Counted from the stretch's first letter, positions 35,573 through 47,092 are shown. The stretch: 64,000 bases of DNA from Rhodosporidiobolus odoratus (GCA_034387635.1 JAOANU010000010.1:1364001-1428000), one strand, 5' to 3'. Translations and numbers: made by a program. Notes: generated by a model not told the origin, from the letters alone.

Positions 35573-38125
35573 TTAGAGAACCGAGGTCGAGGGCCAGCTG
35601 CATCGAGAGGTAGCGTCAGCGAGTAGTAGCGTGCCCAGAAAGGGAAGGTAGCGCACCTGTAAGGGGCATCGCTGCGAGTGTAACCAGCCTTCTCGGTGAA
35701 CTGGTTGAGCTGAGCCGGGCCGCGGGAGCCGTACTCGTAACCCTCAGGCTTAGGCTTCTTCTCTGCTCGTCAGGGGACACAGTGATGATCAGCAAGAAGC
35801 ACACGAGCGAAATGGGAAGAGAGGCAGCTCACCGTCAATGTAATGAAGCAGAGGGGTGAAGATCTTCCAGGCGATGTCGAGCTCGTCGTCGCGGACAAAG
35901 TTGGAGTGGTCCCCCTTGAAGGCGTCGAGGATAAGTGCCCTGCGAGCAACAGGAACGGAGACAATCCGGTGGTAAGCACACTACGCGCATGCGAGAAGGG
36001 AGCAGACCACTCCTTACTCGTAGGCCTCCGGGATCTTGAGGTCCGAGAACCTCCGCTTGTAGGTCAAGTCCATCTCCGTCGGGACAGTGCGCATAGCAAG
36101 ACCGGGCGCCTTCGAGTTCATCTTGAGGTAGACGGCCTCGCCAGGCTGAACGCGAATGACAAGCTCGTTGCGGGTGATCTCCTTGAAGATACCCTGAGTG
36201 ACGTCCTTGTACTGGATACGGATCTCGGTCTTCTGCTCGTTGAGGGCTGTCGAGATGTGAGTGTCAGTAAGGATGAACACGACAAAGGCTACCGGCGCAT
36301 CAGCGAGTAGGGAACGCACCCTTGCCGGCCTTCAAGATGAACGGAACACCCTCCCACTTGGGCGAGTTGATGTGCACGACGCAGGCGGCAAAGGTGGGGC
36401 AGATCGAGTCCTTCGGGACCGTCTCGTCGTCGAGGTAGCCAGGCTTGTCGCCCGACTTGGTGTACTGACCGAGAAGGACGTCCTCGGGCTTGATCGGCGG
36501 GATGTAGCGGAGGACCTTGACCTGCGGGTACCACTTTCGAGTCAGCCTCTCCCTGAGAGAGGGCAGAAGAACGCCAAGGCACCTTTTCGTCACGGATGTC
36601 CTCAGAGGAGAAAGAGACGGGGCGGTCCATGGTGAGAATACTGAGAACCTGCAACAAGTCTGGAAAGGACGACAAGCGTGAGCCATCGGGATAAAAGCGG
36701 CAAAAAAGGCGAGGCGAAACGAACGGTTCTGCATAACATCACGGATGATACCGAACTCATCGAAGTACCCGCCGCGACCCTCAGTACCGAACGGCTCCTT
36801 AAAGGTGATTTGCACGCTGGAGATGAGGTTCTTGTTGAAGGAAGCGTCGAGCATGACGTTGGCAAAGCGGAGGACGAGCAAGTTCTTGACCATCTCCTTT
36901 CCAAGGTAGTGGTCGATACGGAAGATCTGTAGAGAAGGGCTCAGCGCACTGCTGGGGCGAGAAGGGCCACGAGGGTAACGGAAAACGCACCTCCTCCTCC
37001 TTCCATTCCTTCATCAAGCCCGTCTGCATCTCTCGCGAAGACTCGAGGTCCTTTCCGAATGGCTTCTCAACAATGATTCGGTTGATACCACCTTCGGAGT
37101 AGTTGTGCTTCTTGAAGTTGGCGGCGACGACAGTGAAGACGGAAGGGGGAAGGGCCATGTAGAAAACGCGGTTCTTGGCGCCCTCCTTGTCCTTGTAGGT
37201 CTCCTCGCACTTCTTTAGCTCCTTCTCAAGGTCTTCAAAGCCACCGTCCTGGTCGTACTGCCCAGAAACGTAGGTGCATAGTTCGAGGAACTCGTCGAGC
37301 TTCTTCTTCAGGGCGGGGATGGGAGTCTTGATGTACTGGCAGACGCGCTTGTGGTACTCCTGCAGAGAAAAAGCGGCATGAGCAAACAGTAGAGCGATAG
37401 ATGCAATGCTCGTCCGTTCCGCCTCGTGCCCTTTTCTGCCCTCGGACTTTTGTCAGGCAGCTCCTTTTCCCGCTCCACCCAGGGTCGCTCGTCCCCAGGA
37501 CGGCTATGCGTTCCTGTCCCGTTGGCAGCAGACGAGCGACTCTGGTTCTCGTCCATCTCGCTTTCAAGCATGGCCCTCCGACACCGCATCGATGACCCGC
37601 TCGGAACGTGACGTTTCAGCAGCAGAAATGGGGAGCAGCGATCGTGAGGTGCCGAAAGACGTACCTCCTTGTCCATCTTGGTCCTAGCGTACCCAATAAT
37701 GCGGATGCCATCCGGGAGGTATCCGTTGTTGTAGAGGCCGAACAGGGCCGGGAAAGTCTGCACAACACGAAAGTAAGAGTAGTGGCACGAGTCAGCGGTC
37801 CATCGAGCTTATCCATAGGTCTTACAGCTTGCCCGGTGCTTCATCAAGCGTTATCAGCAGCGGAGTGCTTCGGTAGACTCGGTGCGTCATGATCCCGCGT
37901 TTCTTCCCTCTGAACAGAGCTTGAAGCTCTCTGAGCCAGGCTGCAGGGGAGACTGAAGGATCTGTAACGCACCTTCTTCTTGGCCAAGTCACCGGAAGCG
38001 CCCGCTACGACGATGGTAGTGTTGTTCTCGAGGCCGTGAGCTCCACCGGCAGCAGCTCCGGCGATCTCACCAGTCTTCTGGGTGGAAGGGTAGACGGGTC
38101 CAGCGTCGGCGTTCTTGTCAGACAT
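35573..38125 (-). CDS. ZWF1: Glucose-6-phosphate 1-dehydrogenase
   Basis: A cytosolic enzyme making 6-phosphogluconolactone and NADPH, the entry step of the oxidative pentose phosphate pathway; about 510 residues. ATG 38123-38125 (MSDKNADAGPVYPST). The coenzyme motif GASGDLAKKK is followed by an intron, then TFPALFGLYNNGYLPDGIRI. The substrate-binding RIDHYLGKE is present with FANVMLDASFN and SVQITFKEPFGTEGRGGYFD. Downstream are VPFILKAGKALNEQKTEIRI, GLAMRTVPTEMDLTYKRRFS and ALILDAFKGDHSNFVRDDEL. The last intron splits a codon after DAPY, giving the terminal SWPSTSVL, TAA at 35573-35575. If the final acceptor were used in another phase the stop would be at 35556. About eight introns. Confidence 0.93.
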
Positions 38126-38488
38126 GATGTGTAGCAGTGTATGGGTGTGTATGTGTAGTGGGAGAAGTGGAGGAAGAGATGGATTACAACCCCCTCCGCT
38201 TTCCCCTCATCTGCCCTCGCCGAAGTCGGCTTACGACATGTCATTCTGAATCGATTTCTAAATATACAGCAACACCTTGGACTGCTTCACTACTGACTAA
38301 TCACACCTGTAACGCCAGCTTAGTTACAAGATAGAATAGCGTCCGCACCACGTCCGCACAGACAAGTGTCAAGATCACGTACCGGTACCGCAGCCATGTG
38401 TTGCGGTCTTGCTCTACTGGACGGTGGTAGACACAGACAGAAGTGGAAAAAGAGGGAGGACGTGCGTGCAAGCGGGCGCCGGCAAAAA
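38126..38488. promoter_or_regulatory. Promoter of glucose-6-phosphate dehydrogenase
   Basis: A 363-bp stretch between the dehydrogenase start and the tRNA-Gly gene. The part nearest the tRNA (about 38,430-38,488) matches the sequence downstream of the second tRNA-Gly at 41 kb. No other element was recognised. Confidence 0.4.
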
Positions 38489-38571
38489 TGCACTGACTGG
38501 GAATCGAACCCAGGGCTAGACAAGATCGTTCGAGATGGCAATGTCCAATTTTACCACTAAACCACCAGTGC
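38489..38571 (-). tRNA. tRNA-Gly(GCC), intron-containing, copy 1
   Basis: An 83-nt gene read on the minus strand. The acceptor arms GCACUGG and UCAGUGC pair apart from one G-U. The D arm contains GUUUAGUGGUAA, and the T arm is UGGGUUCGAUUCCCA. The anticodon loop UUGCCAU carries GCC after a GGACA/UGUCU stem. A 12-nt intron (38,524-38,535) follows the nucleotide 3' of the anticodon, the canonical site. The RNA is identical in the mature part to the copy at 40990. Genomic CCA is absent, as in eukaryotes. Confidence 0.95.
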
Positions 38572-39169
38572 GTCATCTGGATCAAAAGCAAGTTATATGA
38601 GATTCATAAACCAAGTGACAAGTAAAAGCCTATTCTGAAGGTATCGGTCGGCATTTCCGCCTCGCAGACATCCTCCTCCTGTCGAGCCCGTCAAGCGCTT
38701 GTCACGGCAGACGAGGGCGGCACAATCAGATGAACAGCACGAGCATCAAGTGGAAGAAATGCTCCACTTTTCGCTCTCTAGAAGTGAGATCGACGTGTGT
38801 GGGAAGAGCGAGAGAGACTCCGCGGACAGTTATCCTTCTCTCACTCTGCCCGCTTGTCTTGACAGGGTAACAAGCAGTCAGCCATTCTGAGGGAAAGCCC
38901 ATTGGAGCACCTCCAGTCCAACGCAATTCGTACAACCGCTTCCGCCTTGTCCTCCTTCGCCGACTCACCCGCACTCCGCTCGTCTCGCACACGTCGCCTG
39001 AAACTCACGGCATCGACGACAGCGATACGAGAAGCGCGTGAAACAGGAATACCGTGAGTCTTCACCTAATTTCCCTCGATCACGCGTCATTGATCTGATG
39101 AGCCCTTTTGAGCAGACTCTCCACCTCCCCCTTGGCCAGCCGTCTTCACAAGCGCCCGATCCTTTCGTC
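38572..39169. other. Intergenic between tRNA and Zn2Cys6 gene
   Basis: The upstream regions of the minus tRNA and of the plus Zn2Cys6 gene meet here. An in-frame ATG at 39098 could extend the downstream protein by 24 residues. No other gene. Confidence 0.4.
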
Positions 39170-40112
39170 ATGTCCTCTCTTGCCGTTCTCCTGAATCCTT
39201 TCGACACGCTGCCGTGCCGAGACTCGCTGCGTATATGTGCGCAACCCCCTCCGACCCCTCCCTCTCCAGCAGCTCCCGCTCCGCTCAATTGGGCGCCGCC
39301 CAAACGTCCCCCTTCGCGGAGTCGACCTTCTGGTAGGCGCGACGACTACCAGGCGAAGTACCCGGCTCTGGGCCTTGAAGAGGAAAGCAAGCCGGTTTAC
39401 AGGGAAGAAAGGGACGGAGGGGAAGCCTTCTCGTCACCTTCCACTGCCGGGTCGCCTGAGTCTTCCCCGTCAGTGTCTTCGCGTAAGCGCCGCCTACGCC
39501 TCTCCACCCTCCAAACGTCAAGCAAGAAAGCCCCGCCAAAGACTATCAGCTCCTCCGCAAAGAGCAGGAAGCGACCCTCCGTCGCTTCCGAAAAGACCTC
39601 TGGCAGTGCTACTTTCAGCGCGGAAGTGTTGAGGAGACTCTGGCATCCGACCGGGACGCTGACTCCTGATGGGACCTCGGTGTATCGTTCTTGCGATCCT
39701 TGTTCCAAACGGAGGGACAAGGTCAGCTTCTTTCCTCAGCTCGTTGGATTGTCCGTGACACCGTGTCTTCCTCAGTGCGATCACTTCACCGTATGTGGAA
39801 GTTGTGTTGTGCATGAGACAGTCTGTACTTGGCACAAGGCGAGACCTCTGTATGTGACCCTCAAGCTATTTATCTTTCAGCCTTCTCAGCTCAAACTCCT
39901 TTACTTTTGGCAGGTACGAGCGCGACCTCATCGGCGCTTCCGGCACCGACAGTTCATCTGTTTACCTCCTGAAAAAAGCTTCCGCCCTCCGACAGCGAGT
40001 GCACGAGCTAGCTCCACAGGTCGGCTTGGACCCCTTTGATCTGCTTCTCCCGACTACTCTGTCCGACATTATGACGCATGGCCTTCCCACACCACCGACT
40101 TCGCCTACGTAG
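39170..40112 (+). CDS. Small Zn(II)2Cys6-type protein with atypical cluster
   Basis: A putative nuclear regulator of about 260 residues in three exons. The ATG at 39170 (MSSLAVLLNPFDTLPCRDS) was chosen; an in-frame ATG at 39098 is the alternative. The first exon is Ser/Pro/Lys-rich with basic patches (RKRRLRLS, SRKRPS). The zinc cluster is near the C-terminus and split by an intron (GTCAGC donor at about 39,721): SCDPCSKRRDK then CDHFTVCGSCVVHETVCTWH, giving C-x2-C-x6-C-x5-C-x2-C-x6-C. The last exon gives YERDLIGASGTDSSSVYLLK with VHELAPQVGLDPFDLLLPTT, possibly a short helical region, and ends THGLPTPPTSPT, TAG 40110-40112. It has neither the usual Pro before the fourth Cys nor a middle homology domain. 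It is flanked by the two tRNA-Gly genes. Confidence 0.7.
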
Positions 40113-40989
40113 CCCGAGTTCCCCGCCGTCTTCGACTTTGCATTTGCGCCTTTCTTGTCGACATTTCCCCGCACAGGCTTATCAGCTGCGCTTACCGGCC
40201 CTTTCCTCTCCAACCACCGCCGCACATATGGCACTCCACTCCTGGAATAATCACCTGTCCTTGCCTCGATAACTCTACCTTTCCACGTACACCTTGTCAA
40301 CTATTCCTTATCGACCCTTCCACCGTCGCCTTCCCGCCCAAGTTTGCACCAGACCTTTTTCTGGTATATAGAAGCCTTCATGCGGTACAATGAGCCGCTC
40401 CGCTTCCGTGAGATTCCATGTGATGCCCCTGTCACCTTCCTTCTCTGCGTTCATCCGGCATCTCGCACTTCTTGAACCTCCGCCGCTTCCACGTCTCATC
40501 TGCCTCTTTCTCGCCTCTTTCCCGCCGCACCCACAGCAACCTTACCGCATCGCTCGTGCGATTGTACAAGGGACAGAGAGTATGCACGACCAGTAGTTGG
40601 GTATCGGTACGCGGGCGAGGGAGGAAAAGCGGGCTCTCGAGGAACGATCAGGGAGGTACAGCGGGTCTGTATCTATCATGATGCTGTGTAAGTCGTTGAG
40701 TCTTCGTCGATGTCGCTATTTTCCTGCTAGTCGGCGATGCGACAACTCAGCGAAGAGAGCTGGTAGGGAGAAAAGGGGATCTTGGGGGCGGAGAATGATG
40801 GCTACTTAACGCGCGATTCTTCAGCCTGGTTGACTAAAGCAGGGGACCGAAGATGGCGTACGGACTGACTGTCAGCTATCGGTCACGCAGCCAACATAGG
40901 ACGAGCAATTGAGGAGCGTCTGACTTTCCATCCAGGTGAGTCGGCAACACTAAACAATATACATGCTGCTGACGAGCAAGTTACATGAA
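40113..40989. other. Intergenic, possibly with small unresolved coding segments
   Basis: Several short frames are open (for example FFWYIEAFMRYNEPLRFREI near 40,335-40,420), but none has a credible start, splice pattern and stop together. No gene is called. It contains the upstream region of tRNA-Gly copy 2. Confidence 0.3.
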
Positions 40990-41072
40990 GCACTGGTGGT
41001 TTAGTGGTAAAATTGGACATTGCCATCTCGAACGATCTTGTCTAGCCCTGGGTTCGATTCCCAGTCAGTGCA
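40990..41072 (+). tRNA. tRNA-Gly(GCC), intron-containing, copy 2
   Basis: Its mature sequence and 12-nt intron (41,026-41,037) are identical to the minus-strand copy at 38489. The A box GGTTTAGTGG and B box GGTTCGATTCC are intact. About 55 bp of 3' flank (gcatttttgcc.gcgcccg and onwards) also matches the other copy with a few differences, while the 5' flanks differ. Confidence 0.95.
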
Positions 41073-41322
41073 TTTTTGCCAGCGCCCGCTTGCACGTCCT
41101 CCCTTTTTTCCGTCTCTCGCATACATGTAGGTTGGGTACCAGGCATAGAGCTCGTCAACCTATCGTCCTCGCATCGTCTGGGAGCGGAAGACGTGGCAAG
41201 CAGCTTGCTGGTGGCGACAGGATGAGCACCAAAACTGTGATCTTCGTTCCTCCGTACCCATTGGCCCAATGTAAGAAATAATCCAACAAGCACGACCTAA
41301 GCCACTGGTACAACTGCCCACG

Positions 41323-43262
41323 CTATCGCTCTTCAGCCCGTACCGCCCGTTCCCACCCTTTCACCCTGACGAGCACCTTCTCTAGATTCCCCTTCTCGAA
41401 GACGTCTTCGTCTCGTCTCAATCGAGGTACATTGTGCGCGAGTTGATCGACTTGGCGTGCGAAAGAAAGGGCGAAAGATAAGGAATGTAAAGAGGGTGGA
41501 GTGGAATATGAGGGTGAGAGTGAGGGGAGTTGCGTGAGGATGTGCTGTCGAGTGGGGTCCGCGTCAACTTTCGGAACTCAGCTGCTTGGCCCTAGAGAAG
41601 AAGGGCATATCGCCACAAGGGGGAAAAGCGAAGCTAACCTTGACCAACCCGAAGGCCGCTTGTCCTGTTTCTTCAACCACTACCTCTTCTTGTCGGGCGC
41701 GCTCTGCGCCGTCCCCTCCTGATCTCCGCGGGGACCTGGAATCGCGAGGTTCGCTGTGCTCGAGTGCTTCTTGTCGGTAATACCCGTTCGGCCTGTGGAG
41801 TGCAGGAAACGTGGTTTGAGAAGGTCAGGATCACTCACCCATGAGCAGCACTAGGCGCAGTGAGGAGGACGTACCGAGCCGGACTGGACGTCGGACGTTT
41901 GCGTAGCTGAACCACGACGCTCGAGATGGACCGTAGCTCGTCTTGCAAGAAAGCGATGTAGTCCTGAGCATCCCGCAATTCTTGCACGAGCTGGAAAGGG
42001 CAAGACTGATAAGCATCTCTCGGCTATCTAACCAGGGAACGAGAGATGAGCTCACATGTGCGTTGATCTCGTCGTCAACCTGTGGACGGGAAGAAATGGA
42101 AGCGGGATACAGCGCTGGCGGTGGGGGCGGTAAAGGCGCGCCAGCGGACCTTGCTGATGGTGGTGTAGGGGTCCGCGTTGGGGAAGGGATACTGCGCAGT
42201 CGTGACGCTGATCGCGAGGAAGAAGCGATGCCGTATGAGATGATCGTGTCGAATTCGTCCATGGCCTGTGAAAGGACAATGTCAGTCTCGACTTTGCTAC
42301 CGAGAAGATAGCAGAACGAGTGGAAAGCGTGAGCGCACCGCTTGGGCGACACGCGCTACTGAGTCTAAGGAGCCTCCTTCTGTTCCTTCCCGCTCAGACT
42401 GTTCCTCCCTTTCCTCCTCGACATATTCTCCGCCCTGGTCTTCTACATATTCTGGCGCGACCTGCTCGGCTTCACCATCTCGCGCTCTCGACCTGTCCCC
42501 GCCTCTCGTAAAGCTGGTCTCTGGGTCGAGCGCCGAGTTGCCCTCCCCGTTTCTCCTCAGCGCTGCCACGCTCCCCGGCCGCGGGCTTGGCGAATCGGGC
42601 ACCTCCACGCCCCTTGCATCCGCTCGCATACTCGAATTCCCGCCATTCGTTCGGGTAAGCCTCGCGAGGGCGGAGTTTGAACGCGTTCCGATGCCGGCAG
42701 AGATGGAAGAAAGAGAGCGGTGATGGGCCCTGACGGAGGGAGATTCGGTCGCGCGAGTAGAGGAAGGAGAGTGGGATGTGGAGGAAGGCGGTATAGTAGA
42801 GCGTCGGGAGGTAGAAGGACGAATCGTGCTGGGCGGAGGTGGTTGGCGGAATGAGGATGAAGTTGAAGGAGGGGGCGGTGTGGAAGTTGCGTACGACCGT
42901 CCAGCTGCGCCGGGCGAAGGGTGAGCCTGCTCTTTCTGATGTTTTTGGCAGTCTTGCGCGTCGTCGTCGTCCAGAAAGTCTAGCAGCTTGTCGAGATTGC
43001 TCCGTTCCGCGCGTTCATCGACGTCCATTCCACCTCGCTCGCTTCCCGTTCCGCTGCGCCGGCTGCTGACAGTCCACCTTCCAGGACTACTGTATTCATC
43101 TGCGCTGAGCTGCCGGCGCGACAGAGGTGTGTCTCCCCTTGCATGTCGATGTTGTGGTGAAGAGTGAACAGTTGAACGATCGTCTCGATACGTATCGGTA
43201 ATGTCCTGGTCGGTGAAGGATAGGTTGACTGTTTGCGGTCGTGGCCGCGGAGAGAAACTCAT
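41323..43262 (-). CDS. Unrecognised, largely disordered protein with helical C-terminus
   Basis: Not recognised. ATG 43260-43262 (MSFSPRPRPQTVNLSFTDQD) opens a ~320-residue exon rich in Ser, Pro, Arg and Thr with an acidic patch (NLDKLLDFLDDDDAQDCQKH). Further exons give AMDEFDTIISYGIASSSRSA; LVQELRDAQDYIAFLQDELR with SISSVVVQLRK (coiled-coil-like); YYRQEALEHSEPRDSRSPRR to QAAFGLVK; then HILTQLPSLSPSYSTPPSLH, ARQVDQLAHNVPRLRRDEDV and GNLEKVLVRVKGWERAVRAE with ER, TAG 41323-41325. The last junction was chosen because the GTTAGC donor and GACAG acceptor keep phase 0. The mix of a disordered front and short coiled coils resembles cytoskeletal or kinetochore adaptor proteins, but that is only a resemblance. 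Confidence 0.5.
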
Positions 43263-43943
43263 AGCAAGGTGAACACGAGAGAAGCGAAAACGGGAGAAGC
43301 AACAAGTCGCTCACCGCGGCGAGGTCAGAGTCACAATCAGCGTGAACAACTGGGTGAGCGCGACTGAACGGTCCGCTCACGCGTGCGCTATAGGTCGCAG
43401 TGTCCGCATAGAAAGAAGCAAATTGAGAAAAGACGGCAAACGCAAAGAGCCAGACGAGAGAATGCGGAAAAGGCGTTACTATGTGCAACAAGCGATCCGA
43501 GCTGGTATACACGGGGCTATAAAGCATGCTATATGCGACACGTCGAGCGATAGGGATGCAAGGGAGCAAGAGCAGGATGAGGGAGGGCGAGATGATTTAC
43601 GGTGTCGATGCAGGGTTTTTTTTCTGTACCGTGTAGAGTGGACGATCCATTGGAGGAGGAGAGTTTGGGGAGAAGATGAGCCGTAGCGTATATATAGGGC
43701 GATCTATGTGCGAATATGCGGACAAGAGGGAGCCGGGGCGGACATGAGCGGGAAGAGAAGGCGAGAGACTGGAATGGTATAATGTGCATGGAGGGTATCG
43801 GGTATGATGCGGTTGCGGCGGAGAACCAGACAATGGGATGAGGTCGCGAAGAAAAGAAAGAGGGAGAGTGGCGGGCGACGGCCAGGGCTTATGGCAGAAG
43901 GGAAGCGCTGGAGAGACGAAGTCGGCATGGCGATTGACTGAAT
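43263..43943. promoter_or_regulatory. Promoter region with TATA-like box
   Basis: This is upstream of the disordered-protein gene on the minus strand. A TATATATA element lies at about 43,689-43,697, some 430 bp before the ATG. Small frames overlap on both strands without domains. Confidence 0.35.
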
Positions 43944-44565
43944 CTATCGCATCGGCGCCTTGCCCTTCTTCGCCTTGAGTAGTTTGCTGTGACTTGCTTT
44001 CCCGCCGACGCTGGAAGGAGGAGCGCCAACGCCGTCTTCGGGCGTGATTTTGCGGATGAAGATTTGCAAGGCCTTGACGACTTAGGACGGGAAAATGGGA
44101 TCAACACAGGGAAAGCAAGGTGAACAGAAGGAGCTCTTACGCATACTCGGTGGGGATGTGAATTTCTTGCAGGGGCGGGAAGAGGTTCAGGTCTGTTGAG
44201 GGGTGCTCTTCGACGAAGTCCTTCGAGTTTCGTCTTCAGCGGGCCGCAGTCAGATGTGACAAGGTCGATTTGCAGCACACCTCAAGGAAGGTAAGACCCC
44301 TTCTGTTCAGCGCTTACATCATGTGAGAGTTCTTGGCGAAGGGCGTGATGCCCCAGATGCAACATGGCTCGGGGTAAGCATTGAGACCTTGCTGAAGACG
44401 AATGGCATTGATGGCATGAACATCGGCTCGTGCTTGCCTGATTGTCTCGTCCAGAAGGATGGTGGTAGCGTCAAAAGCATCTCCAGTGATGAGTGTGGAG
44501 GAGTTGAGAGAGGAAAAGGGACGAGGAGCTGGAGAAGGAGACGATGGAGTCGGTGTGCTTGACTG
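43944..44565 (-). CDS. Unrecognised gene, 5' end unresolved
   Basis: The minus-strand exons look coding but I do not recognise them. The upstream exon gives SSTPTPSSPSPAPRPF then FDATTILLDETIRQARADVH with AINAIRLQQ. Next come a segment CCIWGITPFAKNSHM and KDFVEEHPSTDLNLFPPLQE then IHIPTEYA. A final exon VKALQIFIRKITPEDGVGAP to LLKAKKGKAPMR ends at TAG 43944-43946. The phase between the last two exons does not fit the splice sites I can see, and no start codon was fixed, so the model is partial. The 3' end is the safest part. Confidence 0.35.
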
Positions 44566-45129
44566 TTACCCTTCGTTATTACTTCCTACCCTTTCCTATC
44601 GTCTTTGATATAGTTTCTTTCTTTGTCCCCCCTGACGTGTTCCTTCGTTGGAGACAAGCTGTTGCTTCTTTTCTTTTCTCTTCAGTTCCGTTTCCTTGTT
44701 TGAAGGTGAGTTGTAGCGTGGACGTTCTTTCTAGTGCCTGGTGCTAACTAGTTCTGTTTCCTCATTTGAAGGAAAGCGTCTCGTATCTCTACATCCAGTG
44801 ATCTGCAGGCAGTGAAGGGGGGATAATCAGCACGGAAGCTGGGAAGAGTCTCAGAACGGAGAAGTGTACGGCCCAAGGCATGGTGACCGCAAGGAAGAGG
44901 ACGCCAGTCGAGAGCTGTCAATATGCGAGCAGGTCAGCCTCGGCTACAGGAAAGGCTGCAAGCAGAACGAGGATCAAGGCGGCGAAAGCAAAACAGACTC
45001 CATGCTCGACGAGCACAAATGCTGAGTCCACCGACGTCGACCAAAGGGAGGCCAGAGGCTCAGCGGGTAGAGGGGTAATACTCGAGTAGGACTAGCCTAG
45101 TGAGCGCAAACGACAAGAGTAACAGTGAA
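44566..45129. other. Intergenic or missing 5' exons
   Basis: It may contain the first exon of the gene to the left, which was not found. Otherwise nothing is recognised. Confidence 0.3.
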
Positions 45130-46874
45130 TTAACCCTCGTTGCGAAAGCTGAAGAAGAAGAAGCAAAAGGAATCCCATTCTACACAAGTTGCCCGGTTGC
45201 CCGATAATTCCATCTCAAACCCGCCGTCACCGCAATACAGTTGATTGGCGGATTTGGTCTGCAGATGGAAAGCAAACTGACAGCAACAAGTACAGAAGAA
45301 TGAAGAGAACAGGATAGGAAAATAGTAAGAAAGGAACTTAACATATGGGGCATATAGATAGGATGGTAATCCTAGCAACAAATCCCAAGATCTCCTTTCC
45401 CACCAATTCTTTATCTGGCTCGATGATTCAAGGCGCAGCTCCGGGTTTGGGCTTGGCGCGACGGCAATCCGGCAGAGACGTTTGCAGACCAACGAAGCGA
45501 CGAAGGCCACGGGTAGGCTACTGGTAGGCTCGACGTCTTGCGGCATACACGACAGGGTCAGTATGCTTGTGAGCGGAAGAGGAAATTGAGTCAATGCACA
45601 ACGCTCATCATAGGCTAGCAAGCTCCAACCATTGACGCTCAGCTTTTCGCACTGGCCATAGGTCGTGGCCAGGCCGTCTACCTTCTTGAGCATCTCCGGC
45701 CTAGCCTGACTTCATAGTCTCGTGTTCCAGTAGAGTAGGCGGCAGCAGGTCTCGAGCGACTCGAGCTTTTCCGGATTGATTTCGGTAATACGGACGGTAT
45801 TGCTGCGGAAGCAGAATGTCAAGGTGAGCAAATGGTATGGGTAGATAAAAAAGCAAGTGGACTACATACTAGTCAATAATGGTGAGAGGCGGGTGGCGGG
45901 CGTGGCTCAGAGTGTAAGTCCTCCGGCCAGCAGGGAAGACTTCCTACAAAAGGAACAGAGAGGTGAGCCGGACGGATACTGAAGGGGCGAGAGCGGAGAT
46001 GAGGCTGAGTCGGAAGCGATTCTGTACGCACCTTGCACCTCCATCTTCCCGGCGTGAGCCTTCCACCACCTCCTCCACAATTCAAACAAGGTCAATGTCT
46101 TTCCGAGCACGGGTTGCACAAGACCTCTACAGTGAAGGAGGGTACAGGGCCTGGCGTAAGCGCCGAGATGGAGCCAGCGTCCATGATACGATCACAGAAG
46201 GCGCCTACATAACATAGGAAGGGTTGGCTTGCAACAGAATCTCATCTCGGAGAGAAGGATGGACGTACAGGTTAGTGCCTATTTCTTCACATGAGCCGGC
46301 AAGTCCTCCCGCGTCTCTTCAGGCTTGACCAGCGTTGTCGATTTTCCTTGTTCGAGAGGCCTCGATTCAAGGTAATTGGCGGCTCTAGGGAAGGTATCCG
46401 TGAGCGTGACTTTGTTGTGCTCCGAGGGACTCGGCAGCCCATGTTTGCCTGACAAGCTCGCCGGAGAAGAGACTGTGTTCGCAGAGTCAAGTGGTGGCAC
46501 GGCAAAGACGTTCCCTCCAGTGCTTCCCTCAAATGTTGTGCCATCTTCCTCAGGCAGTCCCATCGCAACATAATCCGCCACCTCCGCCTGGCAGCGAGCC
46601 TATCCAGTCTCGCCTTCTGATCCTCCTTGCCCTTCTGCTCGACCGTCGACCAATGCAGGCAGGTGAAGGTCAACCTTGGCGCAAACTTGGAGAGATCACT
46701 CTCCTTCCCGTTAGCGGGAAGATAACCTTGGATCAATGAGTCGAGCAGGTAAAGCACTACGCAGGAATCTCGGCGCTCTTTGCCTTGCCCTTGTTTGACC
46801 CAGAGGAAGTAATCAAGTAGGTGACGCTGTGATCGGACTGGACAAGCTGCTTTGCTGTCAAGGCCGGTTCTCAA
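45130..46874 (-). pseudogene. Broken protein-coding gene, family unknown
   Basis: Gene-like minus-strand segments in order: CVVLYLLDSLIQGYLPANGK to KARLDRLAARRRW, then after an apparent one-base shift near 46,580 ADYVAMGLPEEDGTTFEGST with PRAANYLESRPLEQGK. Next are LGKTLTLFELWRRWWKAHAG with KM, EVFPAGRRTYTLSHARHPPL with TIID, and NTVRITEINPEKLESLETCC then RLLYWNTRL. A TGA at 45712-45714 follows, and the same frame continues MLKKVDGLATTYGQCEKLSV to RRSWDLLLGLPSYLYAPY. After a plausible intron (GTTAAG donor) comes KSANQLYCGDGGFEMELSGN, and the frame stops at 45130. Good splice sites on both sides of the TGA suggest one former gene. It borders the repeat-rich desert. A two-gene reading cannot be excluded. 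Confidence 0.4.
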
Positions 46875-46935
46875 GCAGGGTTGAAAGCGAGGACGGGCGC
46901 CGCGGGACAGTGAGCCGCATGCTTGGCGCAGGCAT

Positions 46936-47092
46936 TAGAGAATGCCTTCCTGTGCCCGTCGGTCCCGTCTCACAGTGACACCGGGGCAGAAGCCCTCGTG
47001 TTGGCCAACGGGATCTCACCGGGAACTGGAATCCCGTCTTCCCCGTCGAAACAGGGAAAACAGCGTCGAGACGGGAGAAAAAGGTGAAACAC
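46936..47092 (+). repeat. Degenerate ~160-bp repeat, copy 1
   Basis: It starts tagagaatgccttcc and ends gggagaaaaaggtgaaacac. The interior shares gtcggtcccgtc and an acgggatc/tgggatcc block with copy 3 on the opposite strand. Confidence 0.6.
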
